Positions 24,902 through 35,400 are shown, counted from the stretch's first letter. The stretch is DNA of 64,000 nucleotides from an uncultured Kiritimatiellota bacterium (GCA_934667425.1 CAKULV010000004.1:36602-100601), one strand, 5' to 3'. Notes: generated by a model not told the origin, from the sequence alone. Translations and numbers: made by a program.

Positions 24902-26929
24902 TCACCGCCCCAGCGGACCTTGCGCGAGCATTTCTATGATGGGCTTCGTGCTTTCCTGCAGATCGAAGAACCCGTACGTCGTGAAGCCATGGCGGCGCAG
25001 CAGCTCGATGTGCTTGGCCGCGTAGAGGGCCTTCTCGGCCACCGTGTTCGCGCCGTTCCAGCGCACCGGGCCGAACGACGGCCCCACGTTGTCGAGGGCT
25101 CCGCCAAGCGCGTCGCGCTGGTGGAGGATGGCGCTCTCGAATCCGGCGGGCGAGATCGAATAGTTCATCGGCGCGAGGTGGTCGATGAGCCCCTCTCGCT
25201 TCCACCTTACCCAGTCCTGCCCCTCGGAGTTGTACGCGCCGCGAACCGTCGGGAAGCACGAGCTCCACAGCTCGACCTTCGGATTCACGGCCTTCACCGC
25301 CGCCCGGATCTCGCGGATGTGGCTGGTGATGACCTCCGCGCGGAAATCCCGCCAGCGCTTCTCGAATCCGCCCTCGGCCTCCGCCTTGAAAAGGTCCGCC
25401 GGCCAGTTCGCGACCGTCTGGCCGACCGCCTTCTCGAACGCCTTGCGGCACGTAGGGCAGCAGCAATAGCCGGTGCTCGAGTAGCGGATGAAGTCCAGGT
25501 TCACCACGTCCACGCCCTTGCCCGCCATCTCGGCCAGCGCCGCGACGTTTTCCCCGCGATTCAACGGGTTGACCGGGCACAGGAAATTTGGCGACGGCTC
25601 CAGCCGGGAGTCGACAGACAGGCGCCCCGCCTTTTCGATCTCCTCGGCGATCTCGGGATAGTCCCTGGTCTTCTGCAGGAAGCAGCACCGCCACGCCGAG
25701 ACCTTGAGCCCGCAGGCACGGGCGGCCTTCACCAGCTGCTCGATGGAGTCGCCGCGCGCGGCCACATCCTTGGCCGGACGCAGCACCTTCGACGGATACC
25801 ACGCGATCGGCCCGGTGCAGACATTGACGTCCAGCACGGTGAAGCCGCAGTCCTTCGCGAACCTGGCGACTTCATCCCATCCCTCCTTCTCCGGCCATGG
25901 CCCGTACGCACGGTGGCACTCGAGGATCCGCATCTCGCCCTGGCGCCCCGGCATCGCGCGGATCTCGGCGAGGATGCGCTCCTCCGCCCGCGCGGCCTCG
26001 GCCCGCGCGGCGGCAGCCTGCGAGGAGACCTCCGGCAGGAGATTCGTGACGACCCCCTCCAGCCGCCGCGAGAAGGCCGGCACATCGTAGTTGTCGTTCT
26101 TCAACAGCGACTGGCCGACGTCAACGCCTGCCGTAGGATGCGCGCGCAGAAAGCCGGCCAGCGCCTTGGGGAGACCGCCGACCCCCAGCACCTTGCCGCC
26201 GCGCGCGGCGAAATTCGTCACCGCCTCGAACATCCCTTCCGGCGACGCCCGATGGTTCATGTCGAACGTCACGAGCTTGACGCCTTCCGGGATCCCCCGC
26301 TTCGCCACGTCGAGATCGGCCATCACCACGCTCGGGACCCCCAGCATCCACAGCGCATCCTGCAGCCGCCGCGTCATCCCCACGCTCCAGCCGTTGAGCT
26401 GCTGCCGGGAGCCCTCCCGCTTGATCGAGCTCTCTCCAAACACGACCACGGCGTCGATCCGCGCCGGACGGATCGGCTTTATGTTCGCGATCTTGATGCG
26501 CGCCGCGCCCGTGCCGCCCCCCTTTTCGCCGATGAGGCACAGGGAGGTGATGTTCGCCCAGCTGCCGCAGGGGCGCATCCGGGAAATCGTGGTGTCCACC
26601 TTTCGCAGACGGATGTGGCACCACTTGCCGATCTCCTCCGGCTGAAAACGGATGTGGAAGCCGCTCTCGAACGGGCGCGGATCGTCGCTCGTGTAAAGAC
26701 GGAGGAAGAAGTTTCCGAAACGCGTGGGGTTGTCGCAATAGAAATCAAACTCCACGCCGTCAGCGTCAGAGAGATCTATCGCTCCTCCGACATCCCAACG
26801 CTGCCATATTGGCGGATCATCGTTGGCCGGCACGTCAAACACATGCTGCCCGGTCCGCGTTCCTTCGGCAAACGCCGCCATGACCGCAAAGGCCATGCCT
26901 GCAACCGCCATGTTTCGCTTTGTCATCAT
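24902..26929 (-). CDS. Secreted GHL10-like (family 10-like) glycosyl hydrolase
   Basis: A 675-residue exported protein. ATG 26929 (or the adjacent ATG 26926) follows AGGGG and starts the signal MMTKRNMAVAGMAFAVMAAF. The N-terminal part (about 25-145) looks like a beta-sandwich binding module (GVEFDFYCDNPTRFGNFFLR). Mid-region (150-300) resembles a glutamine-amidotransferase-like or trimerisation domain. The C-terminal half is a barrel typical of the GHL10/DUF187-type hydrolases: VDVVNLDFIRYSSTGYCCCP, WSSCFPTV, DHLAPMNYSISPAGFE. It sits in the rhamnosidase/GH5/ManA operon, 28 bp after manA. Substrate unknown. Confidence 0.75.
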   Translation of the reverse strand: MMTKRNMAVAGMAFAVMAAFAEGTRTGQHVFDVPANDDPPIWQRWDVGGAIDLSDADGVEFDFYCDNPTRFGNFFLRLYTSDDPRPFESGFHIRFQPEEIGKWCHIRLRKVDTTISRMRPCGSWANITSLCLIGEKGGGTGAARIKIANIKPIRPARIDAVVVFGESSIKREGSRQQLNGWSVGMTRRLQDALWMLGVPSVVMADLDVAKRGIPEGVKLVTFDMNHRASPEGMFEAVTNFAARGGKVLGVGGLPKALAGFLRAHPTAGVDVGQSLLKNDNYDVPAFSRRLEGVVTNLLPEVSSQAAAARAEAARAEERILAEIRAMPGRQGEMRILECHRAYGPWPEKEGWDEVARFAKDCGFTVLDVNVCTGPIAWYPSKVLRPAKDVAARGDSIEQLVKAARACGLKVSAWRCCFLQKTRDYPEIAEEIEKAGRLSVDSRLEPSPNFLCPVNPLNRGENVAALAEMAGKGVDVVNLDFIRYSSTGYCCCPTCRKAFEKAVGQTVANWPADLFKAEAEGGFEKRWRDFRAEVITSHIREIRAAVKAVNPKVELWSSCFPTVRGAYNSEGQDWVRWKREGLIDHLAPMNYSISPAGFESAILHQRDALGGALDNVGPSFGPVRWNGANTVAEKALYAAKHIELLRRHGFTTYGFFDLQESTKPIIEMLAQGPLGR

Positions 26930-26957
26930 TGTATCCCCTTTCCTGTCATTCCACAAA

Positions 26958-27917
26958 TCATCGGCACAGCACGACAGAACAGTCGCCTTGGCACAAGACC
27001 GCCGGCTCATCGTTCACGACAAGGCGGTCCCCCTTGCGCACTGGCCGTCCGTTGATCGCCCCGGAGCCTTCCGTAACGATGGCGACGGCCGGAGCGCCGT
27101 CCAACGCAACGGCTCCGCCTGCGGCGAGCCGCCACATCTCAAACTTGTCGGTCAGATCGGTTCCGAGGATCTGACGGCTACCCGACAATGCGCGCGACGC
27201 GTCGCCGAACTTCACGTAGCGCGCGCAAATCTCGTCGTAAGTCCAATTGCGGTAGTCGTATACCTCGAACATCTTCTCGATGCCAAGCCCACCGTGCACC
27301 TTCGCCTCCGGGATCCGCATCCCCGATGGCGTCAGGCGCTCCGCCACGACCATGAGGTCGCTCGGCTCCTGAAGCTCAACCATAAAGCATCCGCCGCCTA
27401 TCGCATGCGGCATGCCGCCGTCCACGAACACGAAATCGCCCGGCTTGACCGGTATGCGGTTAAGGCATTCCAGCAACCCTTTCTGCTCGGCGAACGCCAT
27501 GCGCCATCTGGCTTCAGTGACGCCCGGGCGGAAACCGAGGTAGATGCTGGCGTCTGTGGACGTTCCTGAAAGGAAGTACCAGCACTCGGTCTTGCCGACA
27601 GGCGAGTGCATGTGCCGCCTCGCAAACGAGGCCGTGGGGTGTGCCTGAATCACGAGGCGCTCGTCCGAATCGAGCAGCTTCACGAGAAACGGGATGTCGC
27701 CGACCGCGTCCGCGACCAATCGCCCGTCGGCAAGCCGCCCCAGCCCCTCGCCCTCAACCTCCACGACACCGTTGAAGGCCGTTGTGGTGGAGGCCAGCCA
27801 ATCTTCCGGGCGGTGGGCCCCATCCGGGCAATCGGCGGCACTGCCGGTGAAGGCGTCGATCCTTCCGCCGCCGAGATATGTGCGGCGGACGCGATTGTGC
27901 TGAAGCTGCGCGATCAC
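26958..27917 (-). CDS. manA: Class I mannose-6-phosphate isomerase
   Basis: A 319-residue cupin isomerase interconverting mannose-6-phosphate and fructose-6-phosphate in the cytoplasm. Zinc ligands are all present: VIQAHP (Gln 91, His 93), KTECWYF (Glu 111) and GMPHAIGGG (His 171). The start is GTG 27917, overlapping the TGA of the GH5-like gene (GTGA), so translation is coupled. Its place behind a mannanase-like enzyme suggests the operon releases mannose. Length is that of the short bacterial form. Confidence 0.93.
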   Translation of the reverse strand: MIAQLQHNRVRRTYLGGGRIDAFTGSAADCPDGAHRPEDWLASTTTAFNGVVEVEGEGLGRLADGRLVADAVGDIPFLVKLLDSDERLVIQAHPTASFARRHMHSPVGKTECWYFLSGTSTDASIYLGFRPGVTEARWRMAFAEQKGLLECLNRIPVKPGDFVFVDGGMPHAIGGGCFMVELQEPSDLMVVAERLTPSGMRIPEAKVHGGLGIEKMFEVYDYRNWTYDEICARYVKFGDASRALSGSRQILGTDLTDKFEMWRLAAGGAVALDGAPAVAIVTEGSGAINGRPVRKGDRLVVNDEPAVLCQGDCSVVLCR

Positions 27918-29833
27918 CTGTCCCCCTTCCTGAGCATGAGCAAGATGCCGGCATTGCCGTCAAGACGAAGCGCCCCGTCCTTCCATTCGGCGGCAGATGC
28001 GTCATCCGTCAACGACCCGGCGACTGTCCATCCCGACGCAATTGCCGGCTTCGAGGAATGCGGCCTTGACGAGTTGTTCACGAGAATCACCGCGACCGTA
28101 CCGTCGGCAAACGGGTGTTCCGAAACCGTGACGTCGCGCGCACCATCCTCGACAAGAAGCTTCTTCGGACATGCCGTCGCGTAATATCGCCATGCATCCG
28201 AGTCAAAGCCGCCGGTCTTTCCATTCGCCAATGCGGATATCGGTCTCGTCAGCAGGTAGACCGTACCCTTCCCGTAGCGGTTCCTCATGAAGCATGGATT
28301 CCCTGACTTGTCCGTCTCCAGCGCCTCGGCAGAGATCGGGCGGAACACGGGCCTGCCGGGGGTGCGGCTTTCTATCTCTGCGCCAAACACCTCCTCATGG
28401 TCCGGCAGGAACGTGTCGTTCCATTCGATGGCCAGCGTCGCACCTTCGTCGCGTACGCGGGCCTTCAGCTCATCCCAACGGCGGAGCGTAAGGAATGCGC
28501 GCCCCTTGGCATCCGGCAGGAAGTACACCCGGGAGTCCGGCAGCCTTTTCGTGGGGTCTGCGAACCTGGGCTGGAGCCCGGCCTGGCGGGCAAGCACATA
28601 CGTGCCGTTCACCATCTCGCTGTCGCGCACGATGATCACGCAGTCGGCCTTCGCAGGCGGCAAGGCCTTGAACGGCAGAGACAGGATGAACGACGTGAAC
28701 TTCGAGAGCGCGTGCGCAACAGGGTATGGCGTTCGGTCGGACTTGAACGCGCCGAGCTCCACGCAAGGCTCTTTCCAGTCGTACGGCGGGATCATCTGGT
28801 TGTCCTGGTCGAATGCGCACCACCAGCCAAGGCCGCGGCAGCCGGACGCGAAAAGATTCCAGCAAAGCCCGCGTGCGTAGCGGGCGACGTTTGCCTTGCT
28901 GATCCATTCGGCGCGACGTATGCCGTGTTCCTCGACAAACGCCGGCTTGCCGCCTATCTGCTCAAGCGCAACGTTGTACGATGTCGCGAAAAGGGCGTTG
29001 CGTATGCCATTGCCGTCATCGAGATAAGCATTCGACCATATCTGGTATGGGTGTACCGTAAGTACGTCGGAAAGCGCCGCTATGCGGTCAACCCGCCATT
29101 TGCCATCCGTTATCTCCAGCGAGTTCGGGCCTATGACCGGCCGGGCGCCATCTGCAAGGCGAATCGTCCCATGGATGAGCGCGAGCCATGCCTCGACGGC
29201 GTCAGGCGAGGCGATGGGGCCAAGGCAGTTGGTTTCGTTTCCCGACTCCCATGCGGCGATTGCGCCGTGATGGCGCATTCTCCGCACAAAATAGTCGAGA
29301 TAGCGACGCTCCCACTTCAGCGCCACGGGATCTGAATAGAGGTCGCGGCGTTCAAGCGCCTGCGGCACGTATACGCGGAACGTCATCTGCCCGGTCAACG
29401 GACAAACGATCAGCTTGAATCCGCGGGCGGCGCACATGTCGCAGAACTCCTCGAACCGCCTCATCATCCGCTCATCGACCCCGGCATGGCCCGCAGGCGT
29501 CTCGGGGCGCGGCAGCTCATCCTGCGTCATGTATGTCTCGTACGTCTCATGGCCGGGACGATGGGCCTCCCATATCGGCTGGAAGACATCCCATCTCGGA
29601 AACACGCGCAGGAAAGAAAAGCCATGTGCCTTGAGGACATCCAGATCCTTGGATATCTCATCGGGCCGCCAGTCCTGCCACATTCTCGTGGAGGACTTGG
29701 ATGCCCAGTAGTTCGCGCCCAAGGCAATCCGTCCATCTGGCGCAAAGGCCGAAACGTCATGCCCGGCCAGCGCGAACGGGAACGACGCTGTCGATAGAGT
29801 CGCCAACAGCAAGCCTGCCATCTCACACTTCAT
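27914..29833 (-). CDS. Secreted GH5-like (clan A) glycoside hydrolase
   Basis: A 639-residue exported enzyme. Signal MKCEMAGLLLATLSTASFPF is followed by a TIM barrel of the GH5/cellulase-like superfamily: GANYWASKSSTRMWQDW, FSFLRVFPRWDVFQPIW, then the acid/base in AAWESGNETN (Glu 200) and the nucleophile in AFVEEHG (Glu 302). The spacing and the following manA gene favour beta-mannan or a mannose-containing glycan as substrate, but the subfamily is not settled. The last 200 residues are beta-rich (VIIVRDSEMVNGTYVLARQ). Its ATG overlaps the stop of the upstream GntR-type regulator gene. Confidence 0.8.
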   Translation of the reverse strand: MKCEMAGLLLATLSTASFPFALAGHDVSAFAPDGRIALGANYWASKSSTRMWQDWRPDEISKDLDVLKAHGFSFLRVFPRWDVFQPIWEAHRPGHETYETYMTQDELPRPETPAGHAGVDERMMRRFEEFCDMCAARGFKLIVCPLTGQMTFRVYVPQALERRDLYSDPVALKWERRYLDYFVRRMRHHGAIAAWESGNETNCLGPIASPDAVEAWLALIHGTIRLADGARPVIGPNSLEITDGKWRVDRIAALSDVLTVHPYQIWSNAYLDDGNGIRNALFATSYNVALEQIGGKPAFVEEHGIRRAEWISKANVARYARGLCWNLFASGCRGLGWWCAFDQDNQMIPPYDWKEPCVELGAFKSDRTPYPVAHALSKFTSFILSLPFKALPPAKADCVIIVRDSEMVNGTYVLARQAGLQPRFADPTKRLPDSRVYFLPDAKGRAFLTLRRWDELKARVRDEGATLAIEWNDTFLPDHEEVFGAEIESRTPGRPVFRPISAEALETDKSGNPCFMRNRYGKGTVYLLTRPISALANGKTGGFDSDAWRYYATACPKKLLVEDGARDVTVSEHPFADGTVAVILVNNSSRPHSSKPAIASGWTVAGSLTDDASAAEWKDGALRLDGNAGILLMLRKGDR

Positions 29834-30963
29834 TCTCTTATCCCCTTTTTCTTCAGCACTCTGACCTGTCGCGGATTCCGCCGCTCGACCTGTGCCGTGG
29901 AGCCTCTGACCACAAGCTCGATCGGTAGCGACATGTTCAGCGGCGCGAGACCTGGATCGGCAATGCGCGCCAAAAGGCGGAAGAAGGCCGTCTCGCCAAT
30001 CAGTTCACATGGCTGGTGGATGGTCGTAAGCGGCGGCGAGACTATGCTTGCGAAACGCACATCGTCGAAACCCGCAAGCAGGACGTCGTCCGGGATGCGC
30101 TTCCCTATCGATTCAAGAGCCTGCTTAAGCGCGACGGCCGAAGTGTCGTTGCCGCACACGAACGCATCCGGGCGGAATGTGCGCAGATGCCTGCGAAGCG
30201 CCTTGACATCGTCCGGCTCCGCCTCGAGCACCGAACACCCAATCCGGTTGCCGTCTGCGGCAACCGCGCCTAAAACGCCCATCAGCCGCGCGTTGACGCT
30301 GGCGGAACACCTCGGCCGCTTCTGGAAGGATATGCGCTCGACGCCGCAGTCGATCAGGTGCTCCGCCACAAGTGTGCCGGCGGCAACGTTGTCTATCCCT
30401 ACGACGTCATAGCCGCATCGGCGCGGATTGCGGAGGAAGTCGTTGTCGAGGATCACCACCGGTATGTGCGCATGGTCAAGGATCGAAAGTATCTCGCGGT
30501 TGACGCGCTCACCATCGTCGACCAGCTCCAGAGGCTGATAGATGACGCCGGCCACACCTTCCCCGACAAGCTCCCGCGCAAACTTCCGTGCCGCCTTTGC
30601 GCGCAGCAATGGGCTTTGAGAGGCGATATCGCCGAACAGAAGGTGGTATCCCTCCTTCTGGGAAAGGCACGATATCTTGCTAACGATTGGCGGGAAGAAT
30701 TCGGAGTAGGCGACGCCAGGCACAATCAGGCCGATCTTGCGTGAAGCTCCCCTGTTGACCACAAACGTGCCCCTGCCCTGTTCCCTGTGGATCAGCCCCT
30801 GCAGCACAAGTTCGTCCATGGCGTGCAGGACAGTTGTGCTGGAAAGCCCATGTCTGCGAATAAGCGCGCGGACACTCGGGAACGGAGTCCCGTTGCCGTA
30901 CCTTCCGCTCAATATGCCATTCTTGAGCGTCTCGACTAACGCTTTGTATTTGGTGTCGCGCAT
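29830..30963 (-). CDS. GntR-type winged-helix / LacI-type sensor transcription regulator
   Basis: A 377-residue hybrid. Residues 1-65 are a GntR winged helix (KNGILSGRYGNGTPFPSVRA, STTVLHAMDELVLQGLI, REQGRGTFVV). Residues about 75-345 are a periplasmic-binding-protein-type sugar sensor as in LacI proteins (IGLIVPG, VVILDNDF, DAFVCGNDTSAVALKQAL, PDDVLLAGFDDVRFASI, TTIHQPCELIG). ATG 30963 is chosen because the long upstream extension is Arg/Pro-rich shadow and a promoter lies in it. It leads the operon and overlaps the GH5-like gene by ATGA, so it should control its own operon and respond to its sugar. Paralogues lie at 45484 and 59393. Confidence 0.9.
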   Translation of the reverse strand: MRDTKYKALVETLKNGILSGRYGNGTPFPSVRALIRRHGLSSTTVLHAMDELVLQGLIHREQGRGTFVVNRGASRKIGLIVPGVAYSEFFPPIVSKISCLSQKEGYHLLFGDIASQSPLLRAKAARKFARELVGEGVAGVIYQPLELVDDGERVNREILSILDHAHIPVVILDNDFLRNPRRCGYDVVGIDNVAAGTLVAEHLIDCGVERISFQKRPRCSASVNARLMGVLGAVAADGNRIGCSVLEAEPDDVKALRRHLRTFRPDAFVCGNDTSAVALKQALESIGKRIPDDVLLAGFDDVRFASIVSPPLTTIHQPCELIGETAFFRLLARIADPGLAPLNMSLPIELVVRGSTAQVERRNPRQVRVLKKKGIRE

Positions 30964-30996
30964 CGCAAAGACATGCCTTCCTCTTGCACGTGGGCA

Positions 30997-31025
30997 AAGA
31001 TACCATGATTCACCGCGCGGGGCAA
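30997..31025 (-). promoter_or_regulatory. Promoter of the regulator-led mannan/rhamnose operon
   Basis: Minus-strand TTGCCC (31025-31020), 17-bp spacer, TATCTT (31002-30997). Transcription would begin near 30989, giving a short leader with AGGAAGG before ATG 30963. This one is not leaderless. Confidence 0.5.
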
Positions 31026-31038
31026 CGGATAAAACCAC

Positions 31039-31050
31039 TGTTCGCGAACA
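31039..31050. promoter_or_regulatory. Perfect 12-bp palindrome, candidate operator
   Basis: TGTTCGCGAACA is a perfect inverted repeat with a central CG, as in LacI/GntR-family operators. It lies about 55 bp upstream of the expected transcription start of the 30963 regulator operon, in otherwise non-coding sequence. Autoregulation is the natural reading. Confidence 0.5.
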
Positions 31051-31207
31051 CTTTTTCACTCGGCGCGCAGGCCAGGCGTCTCCCGGACATCCGGGTTGCG
31101 GCGGCCCCGGCACGCACGGGACGGGATGGCACATCCCCGCGCATTCCCGCAGGGGATCCGCTACATCACGTCAAGGGCGTCGATGTCGATGGCGGGCGAA
31201 TCAGCGA

Positions 31208-32365
31208 CTACATTCCGCAATCCACCTTCATCCCAAGCCGCCTCGCCTCTGCACATGCGGCACGCAAGGCTTCAGCCAACTTCTTGTCGGACGAAAGATC
31301 CCCAGGCACACCAGGCACATGCAGGGAGAACACCTCGTCGCATTCTGCCGCCCGCCTAACTCCACGAACGATGTCCGGAATGGAATACGGAATGTCGCCC
31401 CCTATTCCGGCCGCCGGGAACACATCCACCTTCGACACCTCGGCCATCGGCACAAACGCCTCTGAGTTGGTCATGGTCTTGTAGCCGTTTGGCGCGAGCC
31501 GGTAGCCGCAGTCGGCCCATCCAGCCGCATCCCGCCCTTCATGGAAGACCTTCAGCGCACCCTTCCCGGTCGGTTCTGGCCGATAAACCGGACAGGCGGA
31601 CGGATAGCCCTCTGAAAGGACTATCATTCCGCGATTCCTTTTGCCCCGCCCACGGACGCGCCCAGTCCAGTACTTCCCGCCAAGCTTGACGATGCCAACG
31701 TCGCCAAGACCAACGCGGCGCGTCACGGACGACAGATCCGCCGGACACTCAAGCACTCCGCGAGGATTCCCCTTGCCGCCATAGATGCCGAAGAGGAAGC
31801 GGCCATCCTCGAACGCCGCCGTCTGTATGCCCATCAGCGTGAAGCCCGTAGCAAGCGAATGCCGCCGCACGAAGCGGAAATCCGCATCGTATTCGTAGAC
31901 ATAGTTCTCCTCAATGGTCGCAGGAAGGCCTCCAATCACAAAGAAGCGTCCATTCGCCTGCGTCATGCCGCCGGCACCGTGCCCCATCTCGGGCAGACTC
32001 CACATTCCGCGCGGCGCCATCGTCTCGGCATCATATGCTCGCACCTCGCTCTTGCCCCTATCCATCTGGTTGAAGGACCCAAGGTTGACGGCGACGTAGA
32101 CAACGCCGGCCTTCACGCAGAGGTCGCCGTGGTGGCTGGGGACAGGCCCCGTCGTCGCAAGAACGCGTCCTGCGAGATCTGTACGGACAACCTCTACCGT
32201 GAAACTCCAGTAAAGCGAATCGCCGTCCGTGGCGACCCCCTGGAGATGCCCGCCGTACTCGCCCTCGCACACGATCTCTCGCGGACGCGCCGCGTCCGCA
32301 GAATCCGGGAAGCCCCCGCCGACGGCGAAAGCAAGGGCAACGACCTTTATGCATTTCTTTAACAT
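31208..32365 (-). CDS. Secreted beta-propeller-like hypothetical protein
   Basis: A 385-residue exported protein. ATG 32365 gives the signal MLKKCIKVVALAFAVGGGFP ending SADA. The body alternates short strands with GG and W residues (YWSFTVEVVRTDLAG, DAETMAPRGMWSLPEMGHG, FFVIGGLPATIEENYVYEY), resembling a six-bladed propeller such as SMP-30/YncE-like proteins, but no family is firmly recognised. The last 60 residues (IPDIVRGVRRAAECDEVFSL) look helical. It lies 43 bp after the fusion gene at 32409 but has its own leaderless-type promoter. A 114-bp copy of its promoter and signal-peptide region is present at 46687-46800. Confidence 0.6.
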   Translation of the reverse strand: MLKKCIKVVALAFAVGGGFPDSADAARPREIVCEGEYGGHLQGVATDGDSLYWSFTVEVVRTDLAGRVLATTGPVPSHHGDLCVKAGVVYVAVNLGSFNQMDRGKSEVRAYDAETMAPRGMWSLPEMGHGAGGMTQANGRFFVIGGLPATIEENYVYEYDADFRFVRRHSLATGFTLMGIQTAAFEDGRFLFGIYGGKGNPRGVLECPADLSSVTRRVGLGDVGIVKLGGKYWTGRVRGRGKRNRGMIVLSEGYPSACPVYRPEPTGKGALKVFHEGRDAAGWADCGYRLAPNGYKTMTNSEAFVPMAEVSKVDVFPAAGIGGDIPYSIPDIVRGVRRAAECDEVFSLHVPGVPGDLSSDKKLAEALRAACAEARRLGMKVDCGM

Positions 32366-32372
32366 GGCTTCG

Positions 32373-32381
32373 ATTATACCA
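32373..32381 (-). promoter_or_regulatory. Extended -10 promoter (TGG-TATAAT), leaderless
   Basis: Minus-strand TGGTATAAT (32381-32373), with 7 nt between TATAAT and ATG 32365 and no Shine-Dalgarno sequence. The -35 region overlaps the palindrome at 32384-32402. Confidence 0.65.
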
Positions 32382-32383
32382 AA

Positions 32384-32402
32384 TGTGCGCCGTGAGCGCA
32401 CA
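32384..32402. promoter_or_regulatory. Palindrome overlapping the -35 region; hairpin or operator
   Basis: TGTGCGC-CGTGA-GCGCACA, perfect 7-bp arms, between the stop at 32409 and the -10 box at 32373. It could end the upstream operon's transcript or be an operator covering the -35 region. The duplicated copy at 46687-46800 keeps only one arm. Confidence 0.5.
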
Positions 32403-32408
32403 GGATCA

Positions 32409-35400
32409 TCAATGTCGTAATTCGCCAATCCACGGCGCGATAAACGCATGATTACATCCGATGCCATAGTCCCACGTCGTGTACATGAACCCTCGAAAGC
32501 CAAAACGCCTCGCGGCGGCTTCCGCCCACGCGGATGCCGAAGCCCGTGTCGCGGCTTCCGTCTTCGCATCGTAAAACCCCGCACCCATCGTGCGGAAACC
32601 GTGTGACTCAAAGAACGGCAAGCAGACTGATGCCTTCGCCCCCCACCAGCACATGACGGTAATGTCGCGTGGAACATGCTGAAGGCCACCCCTATTCGGC
32701 GAATAAAGAAGATAATAGTTCTCGATCGCATTATGATTGTCGTCAATCATGTCCGACCACATGCAGATGTCGGCATCAGGGCATACGGCCCGGATAGCAT
32801 CACGCTGTGCACGGATCGTTTCGCCGAACAGCTCGCCCATAGTCTTGCCGCTCGCACGGCAGCTCTCGCACGCACAGCCAACACGGAACTCATCGGCGGA
32901 CAGAAACCATTTCCTGTTATCCAGCATACGATGAAGCGCGGCGGCCGACCGTCGATAGTACCGCAGCAACTCTGGATTGCTTAGACAGGCCGAATGCTGG
33001 TCGCCGTACACGCTCTTGGGTTCGTAGGCCGAGACCAGGAGACGCATGCCATCTGTGATCGCACCGCCGGAGAGTACCTTCAACTCAAATGCTGGATCGC
33101 GACGGTCAAACGAGAGGAAATCGAACGAGGACACTGTCTCGTAGTCGATACCTTCCTTGAAGATGCGCCCTGTCTCTGCGTCCTTCACAACAAACGTCGT
33201 CCCCACGCGACGGATCGGGTACTCAATCCCGAGTTCCTCGATCCGAACGTTCCGAAAGGACGTAAAGCCCTTCTCGTCAGCCGAATCCGAAACACGTAGC
33301 GTCACCTCCTGATCCTCGTCCGTGTCGCGCGTCAGGAGCGTGAAGCCGACATCCGTCCAGTCCTGTGTCGGCTGGAGATGCGGCGTGTGCGAGGCGAGAT
33401 AGTGCCCAGACTTTACGGACGACGCGACGATGCCGAGGATCGGGCCGACCTGCCCCGGCTTGGGCGCTTGTTCAACGCCATCCGTCCTAACCTGCGCCGA
33501 GATGCGGTACTTGCGGGCCGGGCGGACAGGGAACTTCGCCGTTCGCGCACGGCCAGTCTTCTTCGTGCAGTCTATTACGCAATCGAGCGCAGACGTGTCG
33601 CACGAAACAGCCTCGGCGGCGAAGATGCCGCGTCCGGCCTTCACGACGTAGGGCACGTCCCGGACTGGCCAAACGGCGACGAGAGACGAGTCGACGTATT
33701 GCATCGAGCAGTATCCGACCGACCAGACGAGAGGCACAAGGTCAAACATCCGCTCCCGACAGAACGCCGCAAGCTCCCTAAACCGCGTCTGCCGCGCCAA
33801 CGGCATCCTCCACGGAGCCTCCAGCGAAACGTTCCTCCCGACGAATGCATTGGAGCCGTCATTGGCCTCCGCCTCGGTCCATGCCGTGAAGTCCCGACCT
33901 GTGATGAGTGCCAGCCCCGTGTAGCCCAATGTCTTGGCGCGACGGACAAGATCGCGCGTCCGGTCAAGTTCCTGGTCTGAATTGAGATACTGGATGGCAA
34001 ACACCCAATTGTTCTCAACCGTCGCATGTCCAGTCACCCGCTCCAGAAGCGGCAGGGCCGCCTTCGCCCAGATGTCATAGCCCGCGCCGTTTGGATGCGC
34101 CGAATCGACGTAGAACGCCTCATTGACAGAACCGTCCTCATTGAGGAACCTATCGTAGAGGTCAAGTGAAAAGACGTTCTTGCCGTCCTCCAACTTACGG
34201 ATCCGCGTGTTCACCTCACGGTGCTTCGCGGCAAACGGGTAGTTCGGAGTGTCCTTTGTCGCACGGCGCGGCAACAGCGACACCACCACGATCTTGGCCT
34301 GCGGCTGCCTGACGCGGACCGCCGCGACAACCGCGCCGATGCCCTCGGCGACTTCGGGAGCGGATTCACCGATGTTGTTCGTCCCGACCAGCAGCATCAC
34401 GGCCTTCGCCTGGTAGCCGTCCATCATGCCGCCAAAGCGGACATTCCAAAGAAGGTTCTCGATACGATCCGCGCCAAAGCCGACATTCAGCGTCTTGAAG
34501 CGGTTGGTAATCGACGCATAGGCCGACCAAGGATGCTTCGGATCGCCCCACTTGCCTTCCCAGAAATGCGTGATCGAGTCGCCGATCAGCACAAGGTCGT
34601 AGGACCGCTCCCGGTTCGACTGGATTTCCTCGCGCTTCCTCAACATGCGCGGATTCGAGTGACTGGGACCGTCCTTTAGCCAATAGACATTGGCTTCCGG
34701 GCGCATCGCCCGAGGACTCGTGCGGTCAACTGATGTCGACATCGCGCCGCCGGGCGCGGACGGTACCGTCTCCGTCCGACCGAGTGCATAGTCGAGGTAC
34801 GGTCGCAACTCCCGCGCCCATATCTCGTACCCCACCTGACCTGGATGCAGGAGGTCTTTCATCATTTCGTGTGACAGCCGCCCTTCGGCATCGACCAGCC
34901 GTGCGTTGAAATCGCACCACAGTACCTGCGGATTACGCGCGACATAGGCCTTCAGCGCCTGGTTAACGTGGTCGTTACGCAGACGCAACGGGTCCGAAAC
35001 CGTCTCGCCGCGAGGGAAGATCGGATGGAGGATGACCTTGGCGGACGGCACACGGTGCTCAAGTTCCTTCAGGATTGCCTTCACGCCCAGCACCGTGTCC
35101 AGGACCGACTCCGTCTCCAGCGGGCGGTGTCCCGTGTTGTTCGTGCCGATCATCAGCACGACGGCCTTCGGATCGAGTCCGTCAAGCTGCCCATGCCGAA
35201 GCCGCCAAAGGAGATGTTCCGTACGGTCGCCGGAGAATCCGGCGTTCATCGCACGATATGGGCCAGAGAGGAAGTTGTTCGTCCAAACCGAAGAGCCTGC
35301 GCCTTCCCAGCCGTGCGTGATGGAGTCGCCGAGGAATACGACTGGATAGTCGCAACGGGCGGCTTCGGCCTTCTTCGCCTCAAACCGTGAAATCCACCAG

